Origin: Haberlea rhodopensis
Taxonomy: Eukaryota > Streptophyta > Magnoliopsida > Lamiales > Gesneriaceae
DNA: 64,000 nt
Direction of reading: 5' to 3'
Assembly: GCA_907163345.1 (NCBI GenBank)
Contig: CAJQUN010000172.1
Span: forward strand, 62,001 to 126,000
Within the stretch, counting starts at the first letter, position 1. Each line of letters starts with the position of its first letter. Shown here piece after piece: positions 1 through 11,574 of the stretch. The notes beneath the pieces were generated by a model that was given only the letters and a program-made list of their open reading frames with translations, made no database searches and had not been told where the DNA came from. The position numbers and the translations under genes are program-made.

Positions 1-569
1 TGATGCTTATATGATGATGATGTTATAAGATAATGATAATTACAAGATGATGATGCTTATATGATGATGATGCTATAAGATGATAATATTTATAAGATGA
101 TGATTTTAATCATTCATGTCAAGAATTTATGATTTTATGCATGACTATGAAACAGGGACAACCAAAGAGGGTTAATGCGATTAACCAGGAAGTATACGTT
201 ACCAATTATTTTCATGCATTTATTTATACGCCATTGCCTTATGATGTTAAGTAATGATGTACATGCTCATGATGGGTTGTTCCTGTAGGTACGCTTTTGG
301 ACTAAAAGACTAAGGGGTTCGGGTTGAGCAGTGAGCTACGAGGAACACAGGAACGTGTAGGATTCAGCTTCTGTTTAGTATCTACTGTAAGAGTAGTATA
401 AATCTAACATGTTAACATTCATTATGGGAATGTAACTAATAAGCTTTGAAGTTTTATTTGACCTGTAATTCTGTTAGCTCATGTAACAACTAGAACCCTA
501 AGATGTTATTATTGCATGATTAGTCCTTCTTATGTCTCTAAAACACTGTGAAGGTGGGAAGACCCCACA
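1..569 (+). mobile_element. 5' LTR of Ty3/gypsy element A, cut by the window start
   Basis: This stretch repeats the last ~569 bp of the LTR at 3857-6500 with about five mismatches by eye. It ends in ccccaca and is followed by a primer-binding site, so it is the right end of the 5' LTR. Roughly 2.1 kb of this LTR should lie left of the window. Positions 1-110 are part of the atgatgatgct(a/t)taag short-repeat zone. Confidence 0.9.
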
Positions 570-573
570 TTAG

Positions 574-591
574 TGGTATCAGAGCCAGGTT
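574..591 (+). other. Primer-binding site of element A
   Basis: tggtatcagagccaggtt lies 4 bp after the LTR end. It matches the 3' end of plant initiator-Met tRNA, the usual primer for this lineage. Confidence 0.85.
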
Positions 592-722
592 AGATAACTC
601 GGGAATGAGTGAAGGGTAGCCTTAGCAATAAGTTGGCTAGGTGCTTACTTTTGGACATGTTTTATATGTATGTTGCATATGAAGTTCCTATGTTATGCTA
701 ACATGTTTAATTATCTAACGAT

Positions 723-3700
723 GTGCTTTATATGAACTGCTTTTGGGTATTATTGTTAACCCTTGTGTTGCAGCATAGCAGCAAATGCAGAAGTAAGCGA
801 TGCGATTTCATATGCACTTCTCCATCGCCCATGCCTCTTGTAGTCTCGACCCCCGCTGGAAGAAGTTTGATAACTGATCAGATTGTTTATGACGGCCTCA
901 TTTATTTTGAGGGCAACGAGCTGAGGACAGACTTGATTGTTCTGGGAATGCCATACTTTGAATGCATTGTGGACATCGATGTGCTGAACAAGTATCAGGC
1001 AGTTGTGGACTGCAGACAAGGACTGTCCAATTCAGGTCTGATATGGGAGTCCAATGGACATTCTATGAGGATGGTTCCCGTTCAAGAATTCCGTTAATAT
1101 CTGCTGTCAAGATGGCGCAATTATTAGAACGAGACCATAAAGGATATCTCATCTATGCTGTTGATAGTACTGAGAAGAGGAAAGAGTTAAAGGTTGAGGA
1201 TGTGCCCGTAGTGGCAGTGTTTCCTGATGTATCTCCGGAAGAGATTCCCGGATTCCCACCGACGAGAGAGGTCGGGTTTGGGATAAAGTTACTACCAGGA
1301 ACGTCTACCATTTCTCATGCCCCGTATAGGATGGCACCAACGGAGCAAAAATGAGTTAAATGTTCAGTTGCAGGAGCTCCTTGACAAGGGCTATATACGC
1401 CCTAGCGTATCGCCCAGGGGTGCACCAGTTTTATTTGTTAAGAAGAAAGATGGTTCGATGCGGCTGTGCATCGATTTCAGACAACTGAACAAAGCCATGA
1501 TGAAGAATAAGTATCCGCTTCCGGGGATTGATTATTGGTTTGATCAAATGCAGAGTACGAGGCTCTACAGTAAGATCGATCTGAGGTCGGATATCATCAG
1601 ATTCGAGTTCAAGAGGATGATGTACAGAAGACAGCTTCCAGGACTAGATATGGGCACTACGGATTCTTAGTCATGCCTTTTAGGGTGACGAATGCCCCAG
1701 TTATTTTATGAGCCTGATGAACAGGGTGCTCCAACCATGTTTGGATCAGTTCGTCATAGTTTTCATGAACGATATGCTTATTTACTCTCGAACTGAAGAG
1801 GGACACGTGAAGCACTTGGGAACAGTACTCCGGATCCTTAGGTATTGCCAGACCCCTGGCACAGCTGACTCAGAAAGGAACGTCGTTCTATTGGTCCGAA
1901 GCTTGTGAGGAAAGCTTCCAAGAATTGAAGCATCGTTTGACTACGACATCTATGTTGGTGATTCCTTCTAAGAATAAGAGGGATGACTTGTACACGAATG
2001 CATCACTGCAGGGTTTGGACTGTGTGTTGATGCAAAATAAGCATGTGGTGGCTTATGCATCGAGGCAGTGCAACCACATGAGGATGGGTACCCAGTCCAT
2101 GATTTGGAGCTGGCAGCCGTTATACTTGCTTTGAAGATTTGGAGGCATAGGCATTACTTGCATGGTACGTCGTTTACCATCTACACGGACCATAAGAGCC
2201 TGGAGTTTTGTTCACACAGGCTGAGATGAATATGCGACAAGGAAGTTGGATGTCATGAATTTATCAGCTATGATGACCTCTTGTTGCCATTTGGGCTATG
2301 ATTTTGATGTGGACACGTCGCCGGTGCAAGTGTCGACCTTGTTGGCTGAGCCAGACATATTTGAGGCTATTAGGAAAGCCAGAGGTCAGATGATGAGGTT
2401 TAGAGGTGGTCGTTTTTAGTACTTCGAGGACAGACATCAAAGTTCAGAATGGCAGAAGATGATTCCTTGAGGCTGGGCAACCGATGGGTAGTCCCAGATA
2501 CGCCGGAGTTGCTTAAAGGAATATCGGAACGGGCTCATAGTAGTCGGTTCAGTATCCACCCAGGAGGAAGGAAAATGTGTAAGGACCTAAGTGGTCAGTT
2601 CTGGTGAAGACGCATGAAGTGCGCTGTGATCGCTTTCGTTAAAGGATGTTTGATCTGCCAATAGGTAAAGGCAGAAAAGCAGAGGCCTGGTGGCGAGCTG
2701 AAGAGCTTGAAGGTACCTAAGTGGAAGTGGAGGCATGTCATTATGGACTTTGTGACCCACTTACCAAGGACGGACTCTGGATTTGATACGATCTGGGTGA
2801 TCAAGGATAGGCTAACGAAGGTAGCTCACTTCATCCCCTACTGTATGACTTTTACGTATCTAAAGATGGCCCAATCATATGTGTGGGATGTGGTGAGGTT
2901 GCATGAAGTTCCAGTCTCGATTATGTCTGACAGAGACCCAAGGTTCACTTCACATTTCTGGGAGGGTCTCCAGACAGCTTTGGGCACAGAGGTAAGACTG
3001 AGTACTGCCTATCGCCCTCAGACAGACGGCCAAACAGAGCATACCATTCAGACGCTCGAAGACATGTTGAGGGCATGTATTTTGGAGTTTGATACTCCGT
3101 GGCGAGATTCGGTGCCAATGATGGAGTTCTCCTGTATTAACAGCTATAAGACGAGCATTCAAATGGCTCCTTTTGAAGCTCTGTATGGACGACGATGTAG
3201 ATCACCGCTGTATTGGGAGGACTTGACTAGCAAAGCGGTCGAAGGACCGGATATGATAAAGGACATGGAAGAAAAGATTAAGATGATACGCCAAAAGATG
3301 AAAGCAACCCATGATAGGCAAGCAGCCTATGCCAATAAGTGGCGACGACCACTGGAATTCCAGATAGGAGACAGGGTCTTCTTAAAGATCTCGCCCTTCA
3401 GGGGTATGGTTCGTTTTGGGATGCGAGGGAAGTTATCTCCAAGGTATGTCGGGCCATATGAAGTGTTGCAGCGAATCGGTACATTGGCTTATCGTTTGGC
3501 TCTACCGCCATCCTTGTCTGGCATACATGATGTTTTTCATGTCTCCATGTTACGGAAGTTGAGCCAGACCCGTCTCATGTCTTACAGTCTACAGAAGTTC
3601 AGTTAGACTCAGATGTGTCCTACGTTGAACGACCAATCAGAATTCTGGATCGAGAGGATCGCAGACTACGAAGCAAAGTTATACCAATGGTCAAAGTTCA

Positions 3701-3809
3701 GTGGGATCGTCGGGGTGTCGAGGAGGCTACATGGGAGACGGAACGGCATATGGTGCAGCACTATCCGGAACTATTCTCTGGTATGTTTTTATGTTTAGTT
3801 TCGATATGA
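723..3809 (+). pseudogene. Element A polyprotein remnant: PR-RT-RNase H-INT-chromodomain, gag missing
   Basis: Broken reading frames follow chromovirus (Tekay/Del type) order. Protease region is at about 830-1060 (STPAGRSLITDQIVYDG, DVLNKYQAVVDCRQG). RT is at 1340-1900 (KKKDGSMRLCIDFRQLN; the catalytic box near 1750 reads FVIVFMNDMLIYS, where the family has a DD pair). RNase H is at 1990-2230. Integrase is at 2700-3420 (IMDFVTHLP, MSDRDPRF, RPQTDGQTEHTIQTLEDML, then GDRVFLKISP). A chromodomain-like tail is at 3690-3770 (VKVQWDRRGVEEATWETE). Only ~150 bp separate the primer site from the protease region, so gag has been deleted. Stops and frameshifts break RT and RNase H. The 299-residue integrase frame (2707-3606) is the longest survivor. 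The product cannot be made as a polyprotein. Family assignment is from motif order and wording; lineage is inferred. Confidence 0.9.
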
Positions 3810-3842
3810 TGATGCATGTGGATTTCGAGGACGAAATCTTAT

Positions 3843-3856
3843 AAGTAGGGGAGTAA
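3843..3856 (+). other. Polypurine tract of element A
   Basis: aagtaggggagtaa lies directly before the TGTAATACCCCC start of the 3' LTR, the expected position for plus-strand priming. Confidence 0.75.
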
Positions 3857-4118
3857 TGTAATACCCCCGAAATGTTATATGATTATGTGCTATGATGACG
3901 ATTTATGTTATGTTTAAGGGTTGTGGTGTATTTAAATTGGGGAGTATAATTATGATATGATGTGGGGAACATGTTGGGTGTTTTAAAGGATGTATTAATT
4001 AAATGAAGATGAAAAATATCGAGTTAGGATATTTTTAATACATCGTGCTAAATACCGGGACACGATTAAACACCACATGACCACCCAACCCTCACCACCC
4101 CACCCCCAAAGTCGCCCA

Positions 4119-4139
4119 CCCCCCCCCCCCCCCCCCCCC
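4119..4139 (+). repeat. Poly-C run
   Basis: Twenty-one consecutive C lie inside the element A LTR, flanked by CCACCC-rich sequence. Such a run slips easily and could be misassembled. Confidence 0.9.
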
Positions 4140-4763
4140 ACTTGTTCAACCCATACCCCCCACTTGTGCAACCCATGCTACCACTCAATCAACCTCCATC
4201 TCCTTCTCTCCTCCTCCTTTCCCTCTTCCTTTCCCCTCTTTTCGTCCCTGAAGTGCTGCAAATTAAGGGGGAAAAGCTGGAATTATTAGGTGTAAAAACC
4301 TTGCAAGAAGAGGAGCAAAAAGAGAGGGGTAAGTGAGTACTTTGCTTTTCTGAGTTTTGGTTAAGTTTGGGTTTGGTGGGATGATTCTTATGCATGTTAA
4401 GTGTAGGTTTGGGTGAAACCTTGTTATGAATGCTTACATGGTAGTATTATGTAACTACTAGCATGGTTGTTCGAGCATGTTACATGTTTTATGCGATAGA
4501 TTTCTAGTTATGGATCTATGTGCTCGAAAATCTGGGCAAAGAGGAACACGCTCTGTTTTCTGTATAGGTTGGTTGAGGATGAAGATTATGATGATGTTAT
4601 GAAGCATGTTAGCTTAGGTTTTGTTAAACCTTTGATTTAAATACATGCATGGTAGTTTTATGAAGCTTGTAACATCTTTGCTCAGGCATGTTTTACGCCT
4701 TATGAAGTAGAAATGATGGTGTGAAATGAGGTACTCAAAAATCTGGGGAAGTCCCGATTTTCC

Positions 4764-4995
4764 AGAGCTCTCGATCGATCAAGATTTGGTCCCGATCGAT
4801 CGAGCGAGACAGAATGTTTAAAGCATGTTTTGAATTTCAGGTGCCGATCGATCGATGGATTTCTCGATCGATCGGTGAAGCTCCTCGATCGATCGGTAAA
4901 ATGTTTCGATCGATCGATCGAGGCAGAATGGTTGAGCACTGTTGTGCACAGTTTCTCGATCGATCGAGACCTCGGGGCCGATCTATCGAGAGAGG
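4764..4995. repeat. Cluster of CGATCGATCG palindromes in the A LTR
   Basis: At least seven copies of cgatcgatcg, some extended to cgatcgatcgatcg, lie in ~230 bp and are separated by 15-60 bp. The same core recurs in solo LTRs B and I and in the LTR remnant near 53.6 kb. Confidence 0.9.
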
Positions 4996-5215
4996 CAGAA
5001 TGTTGAAAAATAAAATGATGTTTTATTTTGTTAAGTTTATGATGTGAGATGGTATTGAGGCATCTAATATAGTAATGTGTGGTCTTGTAGAGCCACCCCA
5101 GGTACCAGCACAATCAAGGAGATAAGTCTGTTGACTCCTCCTCCTTTTGAAAAGGTACGTAAGAGACGTACGGGCATCGGACGGTAAAACACATCCCTAC
5201 ACTATGACTATGCAT

Positions 5216-5400
5216 TTATCGCATGAATATATACGATGAAATGATGATGTTTATACGATGTTTATATGATGATGTTTATACGATGTTTATACGATGATGT
5301 TTATACGATGTTTATATGATGATGTTTATACGATGTTTATACGATGATGTTTATACGATGTTTATACGATGATGTTTATACGATGTTTATATGATGATGT
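5216..5400 (+). repeat. ~30-bp tandem repeat (gatgatgtttatacgatgtttata)
   Basis: About six units alternate tatacgatg and tatatgatg versions. They sit inside the A LTR and run directly into the 60-bp array. Confidence 0.9.
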
Positions 5401-5692
5401 GATGCAATGTTTATTTGTGGTCAGATGCCACGGGGTAAGATGCCCCACATGGTAAGAGGTCATACGATGTTTATTTGTGGTAAGATGCCACGGGGTAAGA
5501 TGCCCCACATGGTAAGAGGCCATGCGATGTTTATTTGTGGTAAGATGCCTCGGGGTAAGATGCCCCACATGGTAAGAGGCCATGCGATGTTTATTTGTGG
5601 TAAGATGCCACGGGGTAAGATGCCCCACATGGTAAGAGGCCATGCGATGTTTATAATGTGGTAAGATGCCACAGGGTAAGATGCCCATATGC
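5401..5692 (+). repeat. 60-bp tandem repeat, 4.8 copies
   Basis: Units start at 5401, 5461, 5521, 5581 and 5641. Each carries gatgtttatttgtgg, then gatgcc(a/t)cggggtaagatg, then ccccacatggtaagaggc. Because 60 is divisible by three, all frames stay open and give artificial repeat ORFs on both strands. No codon-level sign of a gene was seen. Confidence 0.92.
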
Positions 5693-6661
5693 ATGATTAT
5701 GAATCAGGAACAACAACAAGAAGTAACGAATAACCAGCATGTTCACTTAACTAAGATGTCGCACATTTACTGTTATATTTTGTTATGACGTTATAAGATG
5801 ATGATGCTATAAGATGATAATGCTACAAGACGATGATGCTATAAGATGATGATGCTACAAGATGATGATGCTATAAAATGATGATGCTCATATGATGATG
5901 ATGTTATAAGATAATGATAATTACAAGATGATGATGCTTATATGATGATGATGTTATAAGATAATGATAATTACAAGATGATGATGCTTATATGATGATG
6001 ATGCTATAAGATGATAATATTTATAAGATGATGATTTTAATCATTCATGTCAAGAATTTATGATTTTATGCATGACTATGAAACAGGGACAACCAAAGAG
6101 GGTTAATGCGATTAACCAGGAAGTATACGTTACCAATTATTTTCATGCATTTATTTATACGCCATTGCCTTATGATGTTAAGTAATGATGTAAATGCTCA
6201 TGATGGGTTGTTCCTGTAGGTACGCTTTTGGACTAAAAGACTAAGGGGTTCGGGTTGAGCAGTGAGCTACGAGGAACACAGGAACGTGTAGGATTCAGCT
6301 TCTGTTTAGTATCTACTGTAGGAGTAGTATAAATCTAACATGTTAACATTCATTATTGGAATGTAACTAATAAGCTTTGAAGTTTTATTTGACCTGTAAT
6401 TCTGTTAGCTCATGTAACAACTAGAACCCTAAGATGTTATTATTGCATGATTAGTCCTTCTTATGTCTCTAAAATACTGTTAAGGTGGGAAGACCCCACA
6501 TTTGCGGTCGGAGGAGTTGATTAGAGGATGGATTGGGAAATATTGGGTCTGGTTTTTTCAGGAGGATAACATTGGGAGAATAGATCCAGGTGGGTATGTG
6601 GTATCTCGAGGTGGGCCGAGAAGCGTTCGGACCACCCGGAGCAGGTTGGGAAGAAGCTCGG

Positions 6662-8859
6662 TGTGAGACCCCGTTATCTAAACAAGATGCTAAGGTGCAA
6701 TTAAGAGAACTAATCATTCATAAATCAGAGTATTAAGCCGTGTTGATAATCCTGAGCTTAAGAGATTACAGTACCGAAAGTTCAAAAAGGAATTATACAC
6801 ATTCCTAACAAAATGTACTAAATTATAGCTTTACTCTACACTTTGTAGAAACTATACAAAAGGAATTTCTGTTCTGCTAATCCTGTAGCACTCCTTACAG
6901 CTCAGCGTATCAACCCCGACCCTGGTTCTCCATGGTAAAAGCACCTACAAAGACAACCCCCAACACATGAGCATATCATAGTTCATATTCAACATAATAT
7001 GAATGTAAAGCATAAATGCATAAATCATAGGCATAGGATACTTTCTGAATTCCAATGCATTTAAAACGCCCATTTTGGTTGTCCCTGTACCATAACTCAT
7101 AATCAAATCAATATATGATATTATGGCTTCTTTAAATAAATGTCATGACATATCTTCACTTCTTAAATCTTTACTTCAATCCTTAGTCAGTTTATCATCG
7201 GTGTATTTTAATGCCCCTCGCTTCTTCATACAAGCGGTATTTCTATCCTCGCTTCGTATGACAACCCTCGCCTCCATGTGCAAGCGGACCTACACCCCTT
7301 GCTCCACATTTTTAGCGATAAACCTCGCCTCCATGTGCAAGCGGACCTACACCCCTCGCTCCACATTTTTAGCGGTATAATATCGGTAAGCATTAAAATC
7401 ATCATTGTGATAACCGTGACTCGTGGAATACACACCAAATGTTCCACCACATACATATGCAACAACAATGCATAACAACATGTATTGTACTCATAATGCA
7501 CAACCTTGCATTTATCTTATGTCAAATCGACAAACATATAATACACGTTACCGTTGGCTGCCCGTACGTCGCTTACGTACCTTTCCAAAATATGGTATGT
7601 TGCAGGACTTTATCCCCTGCGTTGTGTGGCTATCTGTGAAGGTTCTACACAAGTGTACAACACAATATTAGATGCCAATAATAGCCCAATACCAAAAATC
7701 CTATAATAATAATTCAAAACACCACATTTGGCTTCTCGCGATCGATCGCCAATAAGCCCGATCGATCGCGAGATGCTACTGCCTCAACATTCAAAATTCC
7801 GTCTTCGCCGATCGATCGCCCAAGTTGTGCCGATCGATCGCGCCAAACTCACGATCGATCGCCAATAGCCACTGCCTCTCACTCTGGCGCTCGCGATCGA
7901 TCGGGAAAATGCACCGATCGATCGCCCATGTCTGTAAATCGCGAACAACCTGCATTTTCGCGCACTCATTTTCAAGCCAACCAATCTAGCATATAAGACA
8001 TACAACATGCTTGAACAAACATGCTAAGAGCTACAAGGTACTACCGTGCATGTATTCAAAACAAAGTTCTTCCCAAACTTAAACCCACATGCATCAAAAT
8101 CGCCCAACTAAATCAGTACTCACTCAAGCTCTTCAAAAACAGGGTACCATATTTCTTTTCCAGATTTTCGAACACCTCTTTTCACACCAATAAATCCACC
8201 CAATTAAACATGTTTCATGTTCAAATAAACTTGCTAGGGGCTTCATAAAACTACCATGCAAGCCCTTAAATCAAAGATTCAACCTTACATAAGCTAGCAT
8301 GCCATTTATACCTTGATAAACACAAACCAAAACCAACAAAACCAAAGCATCTCTGCATGATTGCTCACCTCTTTTTGACTCAAATTATTAACTAGCAACC
8401 AAGCAAAAATTTGGGATCTTCCAACTCCTACCAGCAGCTGAAGTGGGGGACAAAATTTAGGAGAGAAGGGAGAGGGTTTCTGAAATGAAAAAGTGGAGTA
8501 GAAGAGTGAGGAAAGTGAGGTATGGGTTCAGCAGTTGCAGCATGGGTTGGGGGGTGGTTGGGTAATGGGTTAGGGGATGTGTTATGTTTTGGTCCCGGTA
8601 TTTAGCATGATGTATTAAAATATCCTCACATGATATTTTATAGTATTTAAACAATAAAATACTTTAAATTCCAATTAAACATGCTTCACCAAAACGAACA
8701 ACACCCACCCCAAATAATCATGCCTTAACCCAAATTCCCAACATATATCACATGCTCCCTGAAATGCATTTCCCCAATATAAATAAATCAACTCCATAAT
8801 TTAACACCATAATCCTCATAACATAATTAATGCTTAATAATCATTTCGGGGATATCACA
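6662..8859 (-). mobile_element. Solo LTR B (2,198 bp), minus orientation, TSD CTCGG
   Basis: Plus-strand ends are tgtgagacccc and catttcggggatatcaca, so the element reads TGTGATATCCCCGAAATG...GGGGTCTCACA on the minus strand. The flanks are perfect 5-bp duplications: CTCGG at 6657-6661 and 8860-8864. No internal domain is present. Removing it restores the antisense ORF sequence of element C. The ends resemble element A's LTR (TGTAATACCCC...GACCCCACA), so the families are related. It contains a duplicated ~52-bp block at 7267-7372. Confidence 0.95.
7736..7927. repeat. Cluster of GCGATCGATCGC palindromes in solo LTR B
   Basis: Seven cgatcgatcg cores occur within ~190 bp, most extended by CG or GC flanks (gcgatcgatcgcc, ccgatcgatcgcg). 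This is the same motif class as in the A LTR. Confidence 0.9.
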
Positions 8860-10024
8860 CTCGGGTTACAGGGGGAATGGTGGAAGAAGAAGCTTTTTTG
8901 GCACGGGGTTTTGGAGGAAGAACCCCGACCCTTGGGAATTACCTTTTTACGAGTTTGGTGGGCCAGGGTCCCCTCTCCCTCAGGAGATACAATGATGTCA
9001 ACGATCGGCGAAGAGGGTAGAGCAGGTGTAGGCTCGTTGGATGGAGGAGGAGTGGGAAGATCTGAAGATCCCGAAGCTTGTCCTTTCTGGGATTGGGCCT
9101 TCAACTTCTCAGCCATTATAGCCTTCATCTTTTTTGTTTATGAAATGAGTGAATAGAGGTAAGTCCGAACATATTAATCAAAATGTGCAAACAAGTAAAA
9201 GTTCTCTTAAACGCTCACCGAGGGGCATTTTCAAGGATGCACCCTTCGGGCTCAGCTGGAACAAGTACAACAGTCCGTCGTCAATCAGCTCCGCTAGGTT
9301 AAAATTCTGATCGCCAAGTTTACAACAAACCGACAGATACTGTTCCTTCTCAAGGTGTCCCTTGATCAATTTACCCTTCGGGAGGTTCTCTCTCCACTCC
9401 ATGGGGCAATCCCAAGGCTGGAGTGGACGAGCGAAAAGGTAGAATCTTTTTCGGTTCTTTATCGATGAGGGATATTTCTTGAGGAAACCTACCCCTATTC
9501 GAGAAGAAAAGTAGAAAAGACCGATCTCTTTCGTATTCAGTTGAGAAAAGCAATGAAAGAGTTCGGGAGTAGGGGTGAATCCCAAAAAAGAAAGAACTAT
9601 AAAGAAGCCCGCCATCAATCTATAACTGTTGGAGAATAATTGGCTGAGAGAGACGGAAAAGTAAGAAACAACTTCAATAAAAAAAAGAGGGGACAGGAAA
9701 GCGAAGTACCCATCGAAATTGATCTAAGTACAAGGGAAAATATCCCATAGGGGGCAGATGAGGGCGAGATCCTGAAGAGGGAGCAATAATAGAAGTCCCC
9801 TCAGAAATCCCCCATTTGGTACGAGGACAGATCCTAGTCGGATGTAATCTCGGATTCAAAAATTTTGAACCAGGGGACTTTGGCATTTATCAAGTCTTGT
9901 TATGTGGTAACTCGCTGCTCTTTTTTACGAGCAGCTGAAGCAGGCAAAGAGCTTAGAGTCTTCTCGCTATCTGGGGCGGACGATGATTGAGGAGAAAGAA
10001 TAGTAGCTCTTTCCTCATCATGCT

Positions 10025-10617
10025 TAGGAATGGCAACGGGTCGGGTATGGGACGGGTTTGGCCAATCCCACGACCCGCCCCGCTATACATAAAACCCGGA
10101 CCCGCCCCGCCCCGCTTAGACCCGCGAACCCGGCGGGTTTACCCGCCCCGCCCCGTTTCCAGTTTTTTTTGTTTTTTCGTTTTTTTAAAAAAAAAAAATT
10201 TAGCTAGAAATCAAATTTGAAACACAAAAGTTGAGTTTTGTGATTAAATTTCATGTTTTCTCTAGTAAATATTTATAATAAACATTGTAAAACTATCTTT
10301 AAACTACTAAATATTTATTAATTTGCTCTTATTTCCTTCAAAATGACCAACTTCTTTAACATGAACACATGAATTTTGATATAAAATTAAATAATGACAC
10401 TTTATTGTTCAATCAAAGAAGTAAAATGTATAATCAATATCATATTTTCTAAAAAAAAATTTTAAATGTATAGCGGGGCGGGTCCGGGGCGGGTTCGGCC
10501 AATCCCAGGACCCACCCCGCCCCGCTTCCAAACCCGGTTGAAGCGGGTCCCATACCCACCCCGACGGGGCGGGTTCAATGCGGGTCCGGGTTTGGACCCG
10601 TCCCATTGCCATCCCTA
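10025..10617. mobile_element. hAT-type MITE (593 bp), TSD ATCATGCT
   Basis: Ends are TAGGAATGGCAACGGG and the inverted CCCATTGCCATCCCTA. They are flanked by a perfect 8-bp duplication, ATCATGCT (10017-10024 and 10618-10625), as expected for hAT. The ~130 bp next to each end is a GC-rich set of gcggggcggg / cccgccccgc repeats around an AT-rich centre with no coding capacity. It interrupts the antisense ORF of element C near codon 20. Confidence 0.9.
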
Positions 10618-10677
10618 ATCATGCTCGCCATACATGTCTATCGCCTTCAAAGAGGAATCATCCGAAGAAGGGGCCAT

Positions 10678-11015
10678 ACTTGGTAGATAGAAGCTGGAAA
10701 GGATTGAAGATAAATTGCTCGGTCGTCTAGTGCTAGCTCGGAAGCAGATTGCAGCAAAGTGAAACAAATGAAGGGAATGATGGAGTATTTATAGATGGGA
10801 CCACATGAACAGGCGTTAAATCCACGCCGTCCAAAATAAGTTGAATGGACTGTCATAGATGTGCCTCGGAAAATGAAACGTCGCACATCATTTGAAAATT
10901 TTGAGCGAGAAAAAAGAGCGGCAAAAACCCCCGAGCAGGTCAAGTTAGAATTTTACCCGAAGATAATAAAACAAGACTTCAATGTTCTCGTCTTGCTTTA
11001 CTTCAAGGGGTGAGG
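10678..11015 (+). other. 3' untranslated region and polypurine tract of element C
   Basis: Plus-strand non-coding sequence between the antisense ORF start and the first LTR. The tract aaggggtgagg (11005-11015) abuts the LTR start TGATGTCATATGAC. The last ~188 bp (from ccgtccaaaataag near 10828) recurs in every unit of the downstream array, so this is the single-copy ancestor of the linker. Confidence 0.8.
10786..10795 (-). promoter_or_regulatory. TATA box of the antisense ORF
   Basis: tctataaata on the minus strand lies ~110 bp upstream of the ATG at 10677, at a plausible spacing for a short leader. It suggests the antisense ORF has its own promoter. Inference from sequence only. Confidence 0.55.
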
Positions 11016-11574
11016 TGATGTCATATGACATATTAGATTTCTCGGGTAAAATCCCCTGCAAGAAGCCAAACAAACAGATACCGAAAAAAAATATCCGAAT
11101 AAGCAACATCCGAGCACAAGGTAGCCGAACGCTATTAAACCCTGCTTGGTATAATGGTCACAGACTAGCAGAAGACCCGGTTGTAACCAACAAATTAACC
11201 GGCGGAGAAAAACATGCGGTAATGGGGTGCGGATTTCTCGGACACACTCGCCACATTAACACCACGATCAGGGGAGATCGTGTTCTAGCTTTCCCGCCAA
11301 TTAAACACTGAAATTGGCCCTATAAATAGACGCTTAGAGTTTCATTAAGGGGGTGGGACTTTTTATGCAAAAGAGAATCCGAAGAGAGCATTATTTTGTC
11401 TATTCGGTCATCTCTTGTTATTTTTTCAGATATCCTTGTGTAATAATTTTTCACTTATATATATTGCGTCAAAAGTCCTGTAACAATTTCGATTGTTATT
11501 ATTACAAATTATACTGGACTATGTCCCATGGTTTTTCCTTCAATTCGAGGGTTTTCCACGTAAAAAATCTTGGT
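11016..11574 (+). mobile_element. First array LTR (559 bp, U5 end missing)
   Basis: It aligns along its length with solo LTR J (50370-50990) and with the terminal LTR at 21382. It ends at ...aaaaatcttggt and then switches to UTR sequence caagttagaa. The true LTR continues ttctttc at this point (21937). A 116-codon open frame (11353-11703, MGLFMQKRIRR...) recurs in nearly every unit but runs across the LTR/UTR junction and matches no protein I recognise. I treat it as non-coding. Confidence 0.9.
11321..11328 (+). promoter_or_regulatory. TATA box of the array LTR
   Basis: tataaata in the context ggccctataaatagacgc lies ~305 bp into the LTR. It is present in all thirteen LTRs and, as tcctataaatac, in solo LTR J. 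Each unit therefore carries a candidate promoter. Confidence 0.7.

Larger units (their letters stand above)
3857..6500 (+). mobile_element. 3' LTR of element A (2,644 bp)
   Basis: The LTR runs from TGTAATACCCCCGAAATG to GAAGACCCCACA, with canonical TG...CA ends. It is unusually rich in internal repeats: a 21-base C run, a cluster of cgatcgatcg palindromes, a ~30-bp gatgtttatacgatg array, a 60-bp tandem array and an atgatgatgctataag array. The next bases (tttgc) belong to the antisense ORF of element C, so A inserted into C. The matching 5' TSD is outside the window. Confidence 0.92.
6501..10677 (-). pseudogene. Antisense additional ORF of Tat-type element C (gypsy-type 'transposase' domain), broken by three insertions
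   Basis: The minus strand encodes a protein starting at the ATG at 10677 (MAPSSDDSSLKAIDMYGEHD). It continues past the MITE near 10016, through 9886-9178 with the plant 'putative gypsy type transposon' domain (PTPELFHCFSQLN, GLFYFSSRIG, FLKKYPSSIKNRKRF, W), to a low-complexity tail near 9128-8865 and 6656-6501. A likely intron runs from gtgagc near 9218 to an AG near 9129. The hAT MITE, solo LTR B and element A interrupt it, and there are also internal stops and shifts (for example around 9900). Tat-lineage elements are known to carry an extra ORF, often antisense, between pol and the 3' LTR. Here it is antisense to a plus-strand LTR and PPT. The function of the protein is unknown. A conventional minus-strand element is excluded by the PPT/LTR polarity at 11005-11016. 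Confidence 0.8.

Noticed and set aside
4077..4336. Proline-rich ORF in the A LTR
   Set aside because: It comes from the poly-C and CCACC-rich LTR leader, with no domain and no counterpart codon pattern.
5401..5692. CRISPR-like array
   Set aside because: Units are contiguous with no unique spacers, and the setting is a plant LTR.
5362..5694. Repeat proteins encoded by the 60-bp array on both strands
   Set aside because: Open frames are forced by a period divisible by three. They are non-coding LTR sequence.
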